Both the position numbers and the translations under genes were made by a program. The notes beneath the pieces were generated by a model. It saw nothing but the letters and a program-made list of their open reading frames with translations, had not been told where the DNA came from and did not search any database. Below, piece by piece: positions 22,422 through 35,313 of a stretch of DNA of 64,000 nt. The first letter of the stretch is position 1. Each line of letters starts with the position of its first letter. The DNA is from Microvelia longipes (taxonomy: Eukaryota; Arthropoda; Insecta; Hemiptera; Veliidae): NCBI GenBank assembly GCA_018340805.1, contig JACMZG010001863.1:26424984-26488983 (forward strand). The letters run 5' to 3'.

Positions 22422-23067
22422 ATATATAATATATATATATATATATAATATATATATTATATATATATATACTTACAAGAGACATGGAAAGAATAAAGAA
22501 ATTATTACCTATACTCATTGGACTATTAATGGTAAGCGTACACACACTTCAGACATATTTGGGCTTAATGATATAGGTTATTTTTTCATTTTAATGTTTA
22601 AAATGCAAGTGTCTACTGTTTTTATAACACAAGAAGCAAAATAAACTAAAGTAAGTAAAAAAGTATTTTATAAAGTGGCAGATAAAGGTAAAATTATTAT
22701 CCAATGTCGAAAGAGACTAAGATAAAAACTGGCGATGTCTTTATTTTAACTTATATACAACCAAGTTATTTTAAATTTTATGTATTTTTGATAAGTAGAA
22801 TGTTTATTATGTCTATTATGATGTTTTTGTGCGTAAAGAGGTGAAGTTAGTAATTCAGTTGCAGGGCTTCGACGCTGCAAATTTTAAACATTGCTTAGTC
22901 TAAGAAACAAAGAGTGGGATGTAGAAATTGTTAATTAAGGTGGCTTTGAGCCTGTACTGTTTAAACAAAAACTATTAGAACTTACTGTATTAAGATAGAA
23001 AAGCAAAAAAGCGGTTAAATAATTACTATTAAATCACAAATTATAACCCTTATAATACTCTCCAACA
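21661..23067. other. Mixed AT-rich DNA with simple repeats
   Basis: A purine-rich GAATAAGAA run is at 21668-21702. Next comes text resembling the conserved tail of some DNA transposons (GGCCGATTTGGATGATTTTT, about 21746-21770), without a confirmed end. A long interrupted (AT)n tract follows at 22367-22472. No coding signal is seen. Confidence 0.5.
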
Positions 23068-23364
23068 ATAGAGATATATTACTAGAAAGGCCTTATTGGT
23101 TGAGTTTTGAAGCATGGAAAAAATAACCTGAACACCTCGACTATTAATATAATCAAATAAACAGAAATAAATACAATGACTTGTTTAGTAGAACACTAAA
23201 AATATAAACCAAAACACAAACAATTGATTCATTATAACCTTAACTCACTCTTAGAAGAGGTTTCAATGAGGTTATACAGAGCCCCTGAGAGCTCCTAAAT
23301 GATGTTTTTAGGACTCTTAATGTGTATTAGATAGGCTATACCCCCTCTAGTATATATCTCTATG
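23068..23364 (-). mobile_element. MITE-1 copy 2
   Basis: The ends are ATAGAGATATATTACTAGAA and CCCCCTCTAGTATATATCTC-TATG. The interior matches copies 1 and 3 (GGTTTCAATGAGGT, GAGAGCTCC, GATAGGCTATACCCCCTC) and is on the minus strand relative to 11297-11596. It lies about 1 kb from copy 3 in the same orientation. Confidence 0.87.
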
Positions 23365-23780
23365 TCTCCAACATTGAATTTTGACAAGCAGGAAATTTGA
23401 GATAAAACGTTTGAAGCAGCTTTATTACCAATAGTTAAGTAGTTGAGACCCTTGGGCAAATTATTTTACTATGACATATAGTTAATACGCATAATTATCT
23501 CATTACTAGCAAAGTTCAATAAAAATGGCCTCAAAGATTCCACAAATAACCTTAAGTATTCTTTCAAATGTATTTAGATTATGACAATCAGTTCCAAAAC
23601 ATGGAATGTCTTTTTAACCATCTTAATATTTACTTTATGTTTTTAACAAGCCGCAATACACCTACGTTAAAATGCAATGGGTTTATTTAGTTAGAACATC
23701 ATTTTAACAAATTTAAAACAGTTTCACAAAAAATCCGGTTATAGTTATTTATTAGTTTGTTCAGACATGGGGTTTAGCAG

Positions 23781-23935
23781 GGGGTTCAACACCGTTTTCA
23801 ACGCCTAGGTGTTTCAACCACCTCGGCATTTCGTAAAGACAGGTTAAACACTGGGTTCACAATGTTTCAAGCCCTAGGTGTTTCAACCACCCGGCAGTTG
23901 TCGTAAGGACAGGATTAAAACGGTTCAAACCTGAA
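23781..23935. repeat. Two-unit tandem repeat, about 70 bp
   Basis: CCTAGGTGTTTCAACCACC followed by CGGCA..CGTAA-GACAGG occurs at 23803 and again at 23873. GGGGTTCAAC-like text also recurs at both edges of the region (near 23780 and 24010, the latter in GGGGGTTGAAC), so the duplication may sit inside a larger decayed repeat of unknown type. Confidence 0.75.
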
Positions 23936-24364
23936 ACTCATTTTTATCGGGGTAAAGTCTAAACTATAGTTAAAATTAAAAATATTCGTGTGAACAATCG
24001 GGTTTAACCCCAAGGGGGTTGAACGCGTGTGTACGAAGTATAATGTCCAAATTGTGTTGACATGTTATTTTGATTCACTTCTAAGTCAAAGGGAAGGATT
24101 GACTTATCATTTTCACCAGAGGCGAAGCTAAATCAAGCAAAATTTAATTACCTGATTTCTATTAATAATTATGACGTATGGTTAGACCTCAAAAATGTTT
24201 ATTTTTCAATATTAAAAGTTAAAAATAAAAAACAAAACTAAAACATATATATTTAAAATAATAAAAACTTAAAAGAAACGATAGTTTAAAATGCAAGTCA
24301 TTAATTTGAATCAAAACAAAACAAGGACATAATAAAATCAGTTGCCATTTTTTTGTGTTTATTA

Positions 24365-24678
24365 CATAGAGATATTATTACTAGAGGGCCCTATAGGTTA
24401 AATATTGAAACACTTAAAGTAACCTGATTACCTTCGCTTATTAATTATAATCAAATAATCAGTACAAAATTGCGATAAACTTATATAGTAAACGTTAAAA
24501 ATACAAATCATAACACAAACTATGTGTGGGAAACCGAAATAAATTTATTAATTCTAACTTAACTCACTCTTAAAGGAGGTTTCAATGAGGTACACAGCCC
24601 CTGAGAGCCTCAAAAAGATGTTTCAGGCTTCTAAACTTATTTAGATAGGCTATGCCCCCTCAACTATATATCTCTATG
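24365..24678 (-). mobile_element. MITE-1 copy 3
   Basis: The ends are CATAGAGATATTATTACTAG and ACTATATATCTCTATG. The interior shares CCCTATAGGTTAAATATTGAAACA-type text with copy 1 in reverse, plus AGGAGGTTTCAATGAGGT and CTATGCCCCCTCAAC. The last bases of both ends form CATAGAGATAT and its complement, so the boundary is well defined. A target duplication is not clear. Confidence 0.88.
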
Positions 24679-26435
24679 TTTCTTTAAATATTAGTCAGCG
24701 TGACAGTACACGTACATATCTCATTTATTCATAATTTATTCATAAAAGTTATTCATAATTATCATTTTGAACTATTAATGAAATATTTTTTCAAGACCAA
24801 AATAATTATAATATTGCACGTGATTTGTAAACAAACATGGTAGTGAGTTTGGATCAGCAGATTTAATTCAAAGTGTCTGCAACATTTTACTGTGGAAACA
24901 CTTTAACTTTGTAGACACTTTAAAGTAAACTTTGAAGTTGTGACGCGTGTCACAAAAGAATAAGAAAACATCAATATTTGCATTTCAGTTTAACAATGCT
25001 TGATTTTTCATTAATAGATTATTTTTTTATTATAGATACATTTCATTCTGTCAGTATAATTTTACAAAAATATCCATTGCGTATAGAAGAGCATAATCAG
25101 TTTAAACGTTAAAATACTTCATACTTATGATTTTTTTAGAAAATTCACAAAAATTAATTAGAATTTATATTTGTAAATGACACCAAGGAGTTCTAGTGTT
25201 CGCTTCAGTTGTTATCTATTCATGCCATATTAGTTATCTATAACTTAAATTAGCTCTTACTTAACTTACTATCTATAGTATCTTAAGCGTGAGGTTTGCA
25301 ACTACCACTTAAGGTGGTTTTTATTGACATTCTTCATATTAAGCAGCTAAGTATTAAATGAGTATTAGCCATATTAATGAGTGTTAGTTGATGTATCATA
25401 CTTCTATGTAAGCTACTTACAAGCTAGTTTCTTCTCTAGAAACATACATACAGGGAAAGGTTTTAATTTGCTTAATTTGGCTAAAACTCAGGTTCATTTA
25501 AAGTTAGGAATCATTACCACAGTGCTAAACTCCCTTCGATAATATATATATATATATATGTGTGTGTGTGTAATATCGTTAGTAGAACATAATAAGCGCA
25601 TAATTGAATCATCATCGTAGTTTAGCGATACAATCTCTTCACATTTAGTTATTGTTTACTTATGCAGAGCGCTCTGGTTCATTAAATAATACACAAACAT
25701 CAACAGAGTGCACGGCTTTATTATTTTCTTCTAGACGGTAGATTGTTAAAAAAATTTTACAAATTTGTTTAAACGTACCGATTTAGCAACATTTTTATAG
25801 AATGTAATAACAAAAATGACTCTGGTTGAGTAACTGTAAGCGTATATGACTTTTTTTAAACTTATATTGGAGGCTCAGTGACTGTTTTACTAATTTATTA
25901 CCATAAGAAGTAAAAGAACTATACCGTATTACTTCACTAGATATATGTTACAAAGAAACGAAAAATAAATTTCAAAGAAATTATTCCAAAAACATATGAA
26001 ACATACATGTTTCAATAAATACTTTAAATTATTCTTTAAAACACCAAACATGCTTGAAAAAATTTTAAAAATAATTCCTTAAACTTTATTTAGAGTTACT
26101 TTCCTTGTAACCTGTTGACTATAAAATATTCCGTATATGTTGTACAATCCTTGTCTTGTATATTTGTATTTCTAACCTATGTTACGTATAAAATACAATA
26201 TTCTACATATTTCACTTAAATTGTGTCACCGTCTTTTAAAATCCAATATGAAATTTCACTTTCTACTTCTTAATAGTTTAGATTTTATTTTAGGGAGTTA
26301 GTAATGTGCCATATCGAATTAGAATGAATATTATTGAATTACTGGGGAAAGTTCATTTAACTGAACTCAAATCTGTTCGTAACAAACAGAAATGGCTAAA
26401 CAACTCTGAAGTTGACAAAACTATTTGCCTTTTTA
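24679..26435. other. AT-rich DNA, small simple repeats only
   Basis: (AT)n then (GT)n occurs at 25544-25572. ACCACTTAAGGTGGTTTTT at about 25304 resembles a phrase of the SINE at 34880-35075, suggesting an old fragment. Otherwise nothing is recognised. Confidence 0.4.
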
Positions 26436-26439
26436 TGAT

Positions 26440-26835
26440 TTTACTATTCCTCATTTATATCGTAGGTAAATAGGAAAAGTATTGGTTTAAAGTATAATAC
26501 ATGGCTAAAATCAGTTGACAGCGTGGGAGCCAATGGGGTTATTCCTGGATGTAAAAACCTCATCCATGATTTCTAAACATGATTCGATCAAATTGAGATT
26601 TAGCACGCTTGTAGCGATGAATAATACTAACATACCAAATTTCATTTCATTATCCGGATTAGTTAAATTTTCATTAAATGACTTTATATACGTTTTTTAA
26701 AAAAATTATCGATTTTTTTTTATAAAAATCGTAATTAATTTTTAAGTATACCCGTAATTGTTCTTGGATTATAAAAGTAAAGCAGCATCGAGCAAGATCA
26801 CTGCTTGGATGGGAAAAGTTCGGAAGTAGGTTTTA
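26440..26835 (+). repeat. R5S copy, degraded, with 5S-like segment
   Basis: The start is ATTCCTCATTTATATCGTAGG then AATAGGAAAAGTATTG. The middle keeps GATCAAATTGAGATTTAGCACGC, TTTCATTTCATTATC and TATACGTTTTTTAAAA. The 5S-like segment (26766-26815) reads GGATTATAAAAG-AAAGCAGCATCGAGC and CTGCTTGGATGGG. Deletions remove much of the 5' half and the GCGAAGCGAGTCC tail. The 61-codon frame at 26515-26700 is inside the element and is not a gene. Confidence 0.82.
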
Positions 26836-27679
26836 TTACTTATATTCTTGAATATTGAATTTTTAGGCACTTTGTGTTAATTATTAGATTGCAATTTTTA
26901 GCGATTTTTTTGTCTACTTTAGTCAACTCAGAGTATGTAACCATTTTCTTTCAGTGAGAAGTGTTTTGCTGCTCTAACGAACTGGAGTCTTTAAAAAGAC
27001 ACTTTATTAAGACCTAATATGAAGGAAATAAACAAAACGAACTCATAGATGCAACATAAAACCCTACTTATGGGATAGAAGCTTTAAAACGTAAAAAATA
27101 TAAAAAAAACAAGTTAGCATAGCAAACAAAAATTAACATAAAATACAAAAATTTATAGTTCAATTGGAAAGAAAGGAAAGAAATGATTTCTGTGTGACGA
27201 TGCTCATTTCATATTGCAATTTCTTCTTTTAGCTCGCGGCTATAAAATAGTTTTTGCTAGTTTATCATCCAAAACATTTTTTATGTAAAGGATTTATGAT
27301 CAGAAATATCGTTTGCTATAAAAAAACATATTTATTGGAATCATCTGCAAGTACCGTTGTATATATATATATGTTTTATATATAGAAGAGATATAACCAT
27401 CTGTTCAAATCATTTCTGCATTTTGCATTATTAGTAAATGAAAGTAAAATTGAATGAAATTGTTTAGTGATTAGAAGAGATGAATAACGAATGAATGGAT
27501 ATTAAAACAAGTATTATAGTAATTGAATAATTAATAAGCTTTAAATCAGCCCAAGCTGTAGTAATTTTAAGTTCATGAACTTTGATACATAAATTATATT
27601 GCATGAATGGAAATTAATTACTATTATTATTACACCTTGTGATCATTTTTAAAATAATTCAGATCTATAGGTTTTATAA

Positions 27680-28305
27680 CGTTTTCCTCATTTATACCGA
27701 AGGTATATAGGAAAATTATTGTTGTTGTGCTATTCGAAAAGCAATTTCTTTGTGATGTCATAAACCTGCAATAATGACTCAGCAAAAAATCAGTCTACCG
27801 CTGTAGTTGTGCTATTCGAAATTTGTTTATGAAATTTCTACAAATCATAAAACACGGAAAAATTATGCGATCCGATTGAAATTTGGCACGCATATAGACT
27901 TATATATGTGCTAAGTTTCATCTCATTATCAGCATTATTTCATTTTTATTGAATGATTTCTATACGTTTTTTAAAATATTGTACAAATTAGAAAGTAATT
28001 CAATTGAGTTGAAATTTGGTACAAGTGTATCCCTCGACGTATTAAATAAGTGTACTAAGTTTCGTTATAATTACAACAAATATCCATGAATTTTGGTGGA
28101 TCATAAAAGTCAAGCAGCATCGAGCGTGGACAGTGCCTGGATAAATGACCACTGGGAATGAGTCCGAAGACGTGTTGCAGTATAAATTTAATGACTTGTA
28201 TTTCTGAGGACCAGCGAAGCGAGTCTGAAGCTAGGACGACGAGCGTAGCGAATCTGATGTGATGAGGAAAAGTTCCGAGGTACCCCGTACCCAATTGTTT
28301 GTAAT
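27680..28305 (+). repeat. R5S copy, nearly complete, with 5S-like segment
   Basis: The start palindrome is at 27682-27718 (TTTCCTCATTTATACCGAAGG, ATATAGGAAAA). Next come TGACTCAGCAAAAAATC, GATCCGATTGAAATTTGG, AAGTTTCATCTCATTATCAG, TATACGTTTTTTAAAAT and ACTAAGTTTCGTT. The 5S-like segment at about 28099-28160 is GGATCATAAAAGTCAAGCAG, CATCGAGCGTGGACAGTGCC, then TGACCACTGGGAATGAG. After it come GTCCGAAGACGTGTTGCAG, CTGAGGACCAGCGAAGCGAG, and the end GAGGAAAAGTTCCGAGGTAC. The minus-strand frame 28055-28294 is antisense to this end and recurs wherever the element does. Confidence 0.92.
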
Positions 28306-28389
28306 TATTTCATTTATAATCATTATAAATAAACTTTATCTCCAGTCGGTATTTATTTATAGTTTTATGGGAATAAATGAGCACTTTTT

Positions 28390-28815
28390 ACTCCCAAGAG
28401 AGAAAAAGTTACTTTTACTGTGAAAAGTTTTTCCTTAAAATTGAGGTGTTTTTAAGGCCTCTTTAGTGGTTTTTACAAAGATTTCTGTCTGTATATGTGT
28501 GTGTTACCATCGTAGCACCTAGTGCATTTATGCTAGAGAGTTGAAACTTTGTACAAAAATCAATGTACCGCTGTAGTCGTGCTTTTCAGAAAATATTGTT
28601 TTAAGACGTCACTAACAATCTACAATAATGGCTGCGAAAACTTTTAAAAATCATAAAACGCGGGAAAATAATGCGATCAGATTGAGATTTACCATGCATG
28701 TAGCTATATGTATATAAGACTAACATATGTGCCAAGTTTTATCTCATCAGCATTAATTAATGCATTTTTATCATACTTGTGTACGTTTTCCGTTTTTGTG
28801 TACAAATTTCCTTTG
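28390..28815 (+). repeat. R5S copy, 3'-truncated
   Basis: This lies 90 bp after the previous copy in the same orientation. It holds TTTTTAAGGCCTC, GTCTGTATATGTGTGTG, GCTAGAGAGTTGAAACTTTG, ACCGCTGTAGTCGTGC, ACAATAATGGC and GATCAGATTGAGATTTACC, but stops at GTACGTTTTCCG, before the 5S-like part. It is preceded by CACTTTTTACTCCCAAGAGA, a phrase that recurs in the hairpin at 61849-61927. Confidence 0.8.
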
Positions 28816-29459
28816 TCCTTCTAATCACTTCTGCCTTGATTGCAACAAATGTCATGCACTTCTAAATTTCTTTACAAAACATTACTATTTGGCAGCATTT
28901 CAATTTTTTTCTTAATCTCTACTTTTTTATGGTTTAATAAGATTTGAATCCAGATTCTCTTTATAGTGTATACATAGTGTATCAGTGATGAAGTATTAAG
29001 TATCTTTTTGTCAAGCATCTCACTAATTGCTTACTTTTTTGTATATTTTTGCGTAACTTGTGTGTATCTTTTTCTTAGTCGCTGTTATTAAACTAGATTA
29101 ATTTATTATTAACTAGCCATGTAATTTACTTCACTTGGATCACCTTTTTTTATTTTCTGTCACTTGTGTTGATCTTTTTAATTAACAATAAAGAACAAAA
29201 ATTTAACACAGAAGCTGCAATAGCTCTGAGCTAATTTTAGGATTAGACAATGTTTTAGATAACGCTGTTTCATCTAATAGTCTTATCACTTTTTAACAAC
29301 ACCTTATCACAACCCTTTATAACAATTAAAAACAAAATAACCGTTTGAGCCATTTAAACAATTTATAAATATATAAGCTACCTATTAGTGCCAAAAATTA
29401 ATAACCGTTAAACTATATAATAAATACAACTTCCTAATAATGTATAAAATATATAAATG

Positions 29460-29461
<2 letters not shown>

Positions 29462-29510
<49 letters not shown>

Positions 29511-29531
29511 TATATATATATATATATATAA
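29462..29531. repeat. (AT)n microsatellite
   Basis: An AT dinucleotide tract with one TTAATA interruption. Confidence 0.97.
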
Positions 29532-29571
29532 ATGCAATAAAAATCAGAAATAAGCGAATAGTAACTTATGC

Positions 29572-29712
29572 ATGACATTAATTAAGTTGTTTATTAAATC
29601 TTTCCTTATTAAGCAGGTAATCTTAGTAATCCTACTGTACCGAGAAGAGCTTGTAGAAGCTCCCACCAAGAAGCAAAGGCACAACGAACCAATAGAAACC
29701 CTTTCTCAGTGA
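29572..29712 (+). other. Short open frame with gene-like composition (46 codons)
   Basis: The frame starts at ATG 29572 and ends at TGA 29710. Its second half (LLYREELVEAPTKKQRHNEP, then IETLSQ) is not the Ile/Lys/Asn/Tyr mix of random AT-rich frames. A polypyrimidine-TTAAGCAG acceptor-like site lies inside it, near 29610. It could be a decayed piece of a transposase or host exon, or chance. I cannot assign a family. It starts right after an (AT)n tract. Confidence 0.15.
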
Positions 29713-30982
<1,270 letters not shown>

Positions 30983-31032
30983 TGTGTGTGTGTATGTTTT
31001 GTGATTATGAGAAGCGTGTGTGTAAGTGCACT

Positions 31033-31364
31033 ACAGGGTTGCGGTTAGAAAAAAAAAACACACTTTTTTTCAAAAAATCATTTTTCATGTAAATTTTGGG
31101 CAGTAGTTCCAAAATATTTGACATAGTGTGAAGTTTGTCCTTTACTCAGCTTTCTAACGAGACCATTTCGTCTTTCTAGCTTGAACAGTTTAAACGCTAT
31201 TAACAATTTTATGATGTGAGGTCAAATTTTTTTTAAAATATTAAATTTGACCTTGTGGGAAAACGGTTGGAGATCCGGTTTTTATTATAGAACATTTTTT
31301 GTTCCCTTTCAGGAGTACTATCACCTCTTTCTTTGGTGGACACTTTAATATGAAACACCCTGTA
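31033..31364. mobile_element. TA-flanked short TIR element (MITE-2)
   Basis: The left end is TACAGGGTTGCGGTTAG and the right end is TGAAACACCCTGTA, so both termini are ACAGGGT/ACCCTGT flanked by TA. The 330-bp interior has two TCAAATTTTTTTTAAAATAT-like blocks and no transposase. ACAGGGTG-type termini with TA duplications are widespread in insect non-autonomous DNA elements of the Tc1/mariner type. The superfamily call is inferred from the ends only. Confidence 0.7.
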
Positions 31365-31372
31365 TATATATG

Positions 31373-31410
31373 TATACGTATACCGTCGGTGTCGTATACG
31401 TATACAGTTA
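31373..31410. repeat. Duplicated 12-bp palindrome GTATACGTATAC
   Basis: GTATACGTATAC occurs twice, separated by CGTCGGTGTC. Each copy is itself perfectly palindromic, so the region can form two small hairpins or one larger one. It sits directly beside MITE-2. Confidence 0.9.
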
Positions 31411-32648
31411 CTACAGCTATAGAGCGATTGAGGTTGAAAACAAATTATCATTTTTATCATTTACAAAACTATTAGGCCATAAATAATATTATTTTGTTTG
31501 TCAAACTTTTAGGACACCTTTGGCACCATCACTGGTTTAAACAATATAGACAATAAGTAAGAAGGATCGTGGTTAAATAAGTTAACTTAGGCTCAAACTC
31601 TCTATAATGCTCAATGCTTAAATAAATTGTATACCACTGAAATACAAAGGTAATTAAAATAGAAAATTTCTCTTATAACCTTTCAGCAAGTTAAATAAGA
31701 CATTTAATTATTTAAAAGAGAAAAGTGAACAAGTTGAATGAGAAAAAGCATTTCATTAGTCATGATCTTTCCATATCGATCTGTATGTACTCGTATATGC
31801 ATTTAAAATGTATGCTTGTACATCTAAAGGATATTTGTTTTAATTAGCTGAGACCGGTAGCCGAATGGAAACTAGAAGCAAATGCTTCTTGATCATGGAA
31901 GGTATTTTATGTACCCCAAGATAAAGTTGTAAAGTCACAAATCTGTCTTTGCTCATTAGTGAGACCTGTTTAAGTAGAAAACATGTCCAGACCATCTTTT
32001 TATTTTACTAATCTTTTAAACTTCATTAATGACAAAAATAAATTGATCATTGTTTAGTTCTATTTCCTTTTAGTTGCAATTTAATGTGTTTTTTAATGCA
32101 AAAGTTTTAAAAGAAACATCGGGTATTTTAAACTTTGATTATCTGTTTAAATTCTTTAAGTTTTTAAATTTAAATTAAGCAATAACTATTAAAAAATTAA
32201 AAACTTTTGGAAATGTTGTGTGTCATCGATTTGTCAAAAGGGTCCGATATTTCATCATATTAGATATTGTTTTTATTACATACAAGTTTTTATACATATT
32301 TATACAATAGCCATATACTGCTAGTGAAGTTTATCCTTTACCATCAGTTCTATTTTTGGATAAACAAAAATAAAACACAGCAATAAAAGCTATTCAAAAC
32401 ACTTTATTTTATTCCTAACATGCTAATCTTCATATGATGATGTTTCTTTATAACGGGGCAATTTTATAATTAGAAATTTTACCTATTTTCAATCACAGAA
32501 AAAGTACAAAGAGTTTTACGTAAATTTTAACAACATTCTTTTTTTATAGTAATAATACATTTTTAATTATATATCTAATATTATCACTATATCTAATATT
32601 AGTATTTAAGTTGCTTCATATGACTTCTAAAAAGATTCTGGCATAAAA
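31411..32648. other. AT-rich DNA, no feature seen
   Basis: This is unremarkable AT-rich sequence. No second copies are noticed, and there is no coding frame. Confidence 0.4.
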
Positions 32649-34196
32649 GTCCGCAAACCGAGCGCATTTTCTTTGAATTGCGTATTGCGTGCTTTTTTCT
32701 TATCAATCCATTTCTTGCTTAAGTTTCCGGTATATGCTTTATAACCTGAGCAGTAGCGTCAAAACATATTATTTAATTTTTACGAATTTTTCAAGGAAAA
32801 TGCACATAATTATCCCGTAGATTAAACAGTACAAGGCATATCATTGTTTGAACTCATTTGAAGCTCATTTTATGTTAATTATTAGCGCATTTTCTTTGAG
32901 AGATTAGGGAAAATTAAATAAAGGTGCATTCAGAATACTGCGGTAGCGTTGCGTGCGTCATTGCAATGCAGAAAATGATGGTTCCACTATAACAACGCTA
33001 CGGCCGCAAAATTCGCTAACACAGTGCACTCCAGTTCCGAATTTCGGAAACAAAAATATATTTTTCTTAACAAAGATAAAAAAGACGAAGAAGAAAATGT
33101 TGTTTTGTCGAGCTGTGTCTATTTAGATTTCATTTTAATTTTTTTATTAAATCAAATATTTAATTTATTTAATCATGATGGTGGGAACTTTCACACTATA
33201 TAAATGATAGTTCTTCTTCTCGGTCAAATTATTTTTTCATATTTAAAATTTTATATGGTCTAAGTTTAAATAAATATGTTTTAACTGACCAACCCGATCA
33301 AAACGGGGAAGTATTATCTTGTTTAGTTTATAATATTGTAATGTACTTGTTATAAAATGTAATAAATAGTCTTGGTTTTCAAAAATCATTTAAACTCCAA
33401 GATCTACTTCTTAAATACTATTTAGGCAGTAAAACCAAGAGAATAGAAATAATGCATAACATTTCAGAACAATTAAATTGAGATAAAATAAACTGATCAA
33501 GATAATTAAAATATACCATTCGAATTGGCTAACACCAAGAATATTAAGAAATAAATTTGATTTAAAAATAGAAATATAAAGAAACAAGAACTAATAAAAA
33601 CGAAAAAAATAAAAGGAAAAATTAAACACTTTAAAAAGACACAGCACAAAAAAAGTAATAAAATAACAATATTGTGTTATAATAACATGATATAGTATTA
33701 ATTTTTTTGATAAAAAAACTTTTTTTTAAATAATAAAGAATAAAGTACTTTAAGCACAGCAAGTACCAAAACCCAAACCAATCAAAAATATTTTCTAAAT
33801 CGAAGGGGGAGGGGAAGAAAAATTTCAAAACTTTGAAAACTGAAAGGTTTCTTTCGCGTCAGGTCTCTAAGGTGTTTTGTAATCAATCAAATGTTAACCA
33901 CTAAATCATTTATGCGGGTTTAGTAGGTTTGCGAAAATTTCCATTTTCCGCAACGCTTCCGCAAGCTGTTTAAGAACGTCCCATACGATTACATAGGTTG
34001 GAATTTGAGCTGACACACATCGCAACCGCAGTATTGTGAATGCACCTTCCAAAAAATTGTGCACGGTTATAAAAGGTTACTGCTCAGGTTATAAAACAAA
34101 TACGGGAAAAATAAAGTAAGAAATGAATTGATGAGCAAGAAAGCACACAAGTCAAAGAAAATTCGCGTAGCGGCTACAAGGAGTGGCCGAGGTCCG
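32649..34196. mobile_element. Foldback element, 1.55 kb, with nested inverted repeats
   Basis: The outer arms (about 32649-32770 and 34073-34196) are reverse complements: GTCCGCAAACC/GAGGTCCG, TTTTCTTTGA, TCAATCCATTTCTTGCTTAAG and TATAACCTGAGCAGTA. They match the arms of the small element at 4538-4940. A second inverted pair lies inside (GGTGCATTCAGAATACTGCG at about 32920, and CGCAGTATTGTGAATGCACC at about 34037). The core between the pairs is AT-rich and non-coding, apart from CGCAACG(C)T-rich stretches. It is probably a non-autonomous foldback-type transposon. Confidence 0.82.
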
Positions 34197-34879
34197 TATT
34201 ATTAATAGCACTAAAGCAAGATATGAGTCTCATTTATTAAATATTTCTCATTTATTTCAAATAATTTCGTAATAATTTTCAAACATGTCAGTTTAATAAA
34301 ACATAGAATTGAAAAGCCTCAGGAGGTAAATCTTTAAATTTCTCACGTTACTATTTAATAAAATAGAAAGAGTCTACGAGATGAATATTAAATTGATTCG
34401 TTATATTAAGGCGTTTAGAGCTATTATGTTAATTAATACAGTTTAATAGGCAGGTTCTATACAATTATGTTTACCTTTAATAAAATCTATCTATGTAATG
34501 AGCCCTTTCTAAAATATATACGTGTTATTAATTACAAAATGGTTTTAGGATGAGAGCTTCAAATGTTTACTAAAAGGTCAAAAGGGTTTATTGAAAGAAA
34601 ATCTTTTGATTTAAAGGTTTCATTGTTAAAACAAAGTACTGTCCTAGAGTTTGAAGGTCTGGAAAGCTGTTAGAGGAACAATAATTCAGTTAGATGCATA
34701 ATAGAATGCACTTTATGATAGATATTTAAGATTATAAACTTTATTCAGTTATAGAACATAATGAAAAGTTGCCTTTGATTCTACGCTAGATAAAGATAAA
34801 TTACGGAAGTATTTTAACTAAGTGAATTCTATATATTACGAATTCTAATTATTGGCGAAGCTGCGTCTGTGAATGAAGT
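34197..34879. other. AT-rich DNA, no feature seen
   Basis: Nothing is recognised in this AT-rich spacer between the foldback element and the SINE. Confidence 0.4.
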
Positions 34880-35075
34880 CTTTAAAGCGTCAGTATTAAT
34901 ACTGATCTTTGACGCCACGGTGGTCTAGGGTTCGGATCCCAGGTTACACTTTGGGTTTAGATTACGACAAATTTACATTACACATTAAGCATAACTGTTG
35001 CCTCTACCACTTGAGGTGGTTCCCACAGGGTTTTTCCCTGATGGGCTCTAAACGGGGATTATTATTATTAATAAT
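34880..35075 (+). mobile_element. tRNA-like SINE with ATT tail
   Basis: CACGGTGGTCTAG (about 34916-34928) resembles the A-box region of a tRNA-Glu or tRNA-Asp type gene. It is joined directly to GGTTCGGATCCCAGG (B box, 34929-34943), so the tRNA middle is deleted. The body contains ACCACTTGAGGTGGTTCCCA and CAGGGTTTTTCCCTGATGGG. The sequence ends in AACGGGG followed by (ATT)n at 35058-35075, the simple-repeat tail typical of many SINEs. The element is non-autonomous and would depend on a LINE. TSDs are not resolved. Confidence 0.65.
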
Positions 35076-35200
35076 TACTTAATGAAAAACTATTACAAGA
35101 TGCAATTGAGGACCTACTAAAACCGTGATAATAGTATTTCAAAATGAATTAACGAAAAATTTAATAAAAAAGTATAAATATATAATAAAAGCAGTTATAG

Positions 35201-35313
35201 ATAATGAAAACTACGAAATCTCTCCACAAAACAAAACTTTATTGACAAAGCGCTTTCAAATCTCAACACCATGGTTTTGTTTTTTGGAGTGACTTTGTAG
35301 TTTTCATTATTTA
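35201..35313. repeat. Hairpin of the TCTCTCCACA/GGCAAAGCGCTTT family
   Basis: The arms are about 35201-35236 (ATAATGAAAACTACGAAATC, TCTCCACAAAACAAAAC) and 35274-35313 (GTTTTGTTTTTTGGAGTGAC, TTTGTAGTTTTCATTAT). The loop holds TTTATTGACAAAGCGCTTTC, the same phrase seen at 38990, 39130 and 49040. There the phrase forms the 3' half of a hammerhead-like motif. Here CTGATGA is missing, so no ribozyme is expected. Confidence 0.8.

Noticed and set aside
28099..28160. A 5S rRNA gene
   Set aside because: Only about nt 41-101 of 5S match. The first 40 nt and the 3' pairing strand are missing, and the segment is embedded in a dispersed repeat.
28055..28294. Similar open frames on the minus strand at 28055-28294 and 62819-63049, with shared peptide text
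   Set aside because: The likeness comes from the R5S DNA repeat read antisense. The frames are not conserved in length or phase among other copies, so a protein is unlikely.
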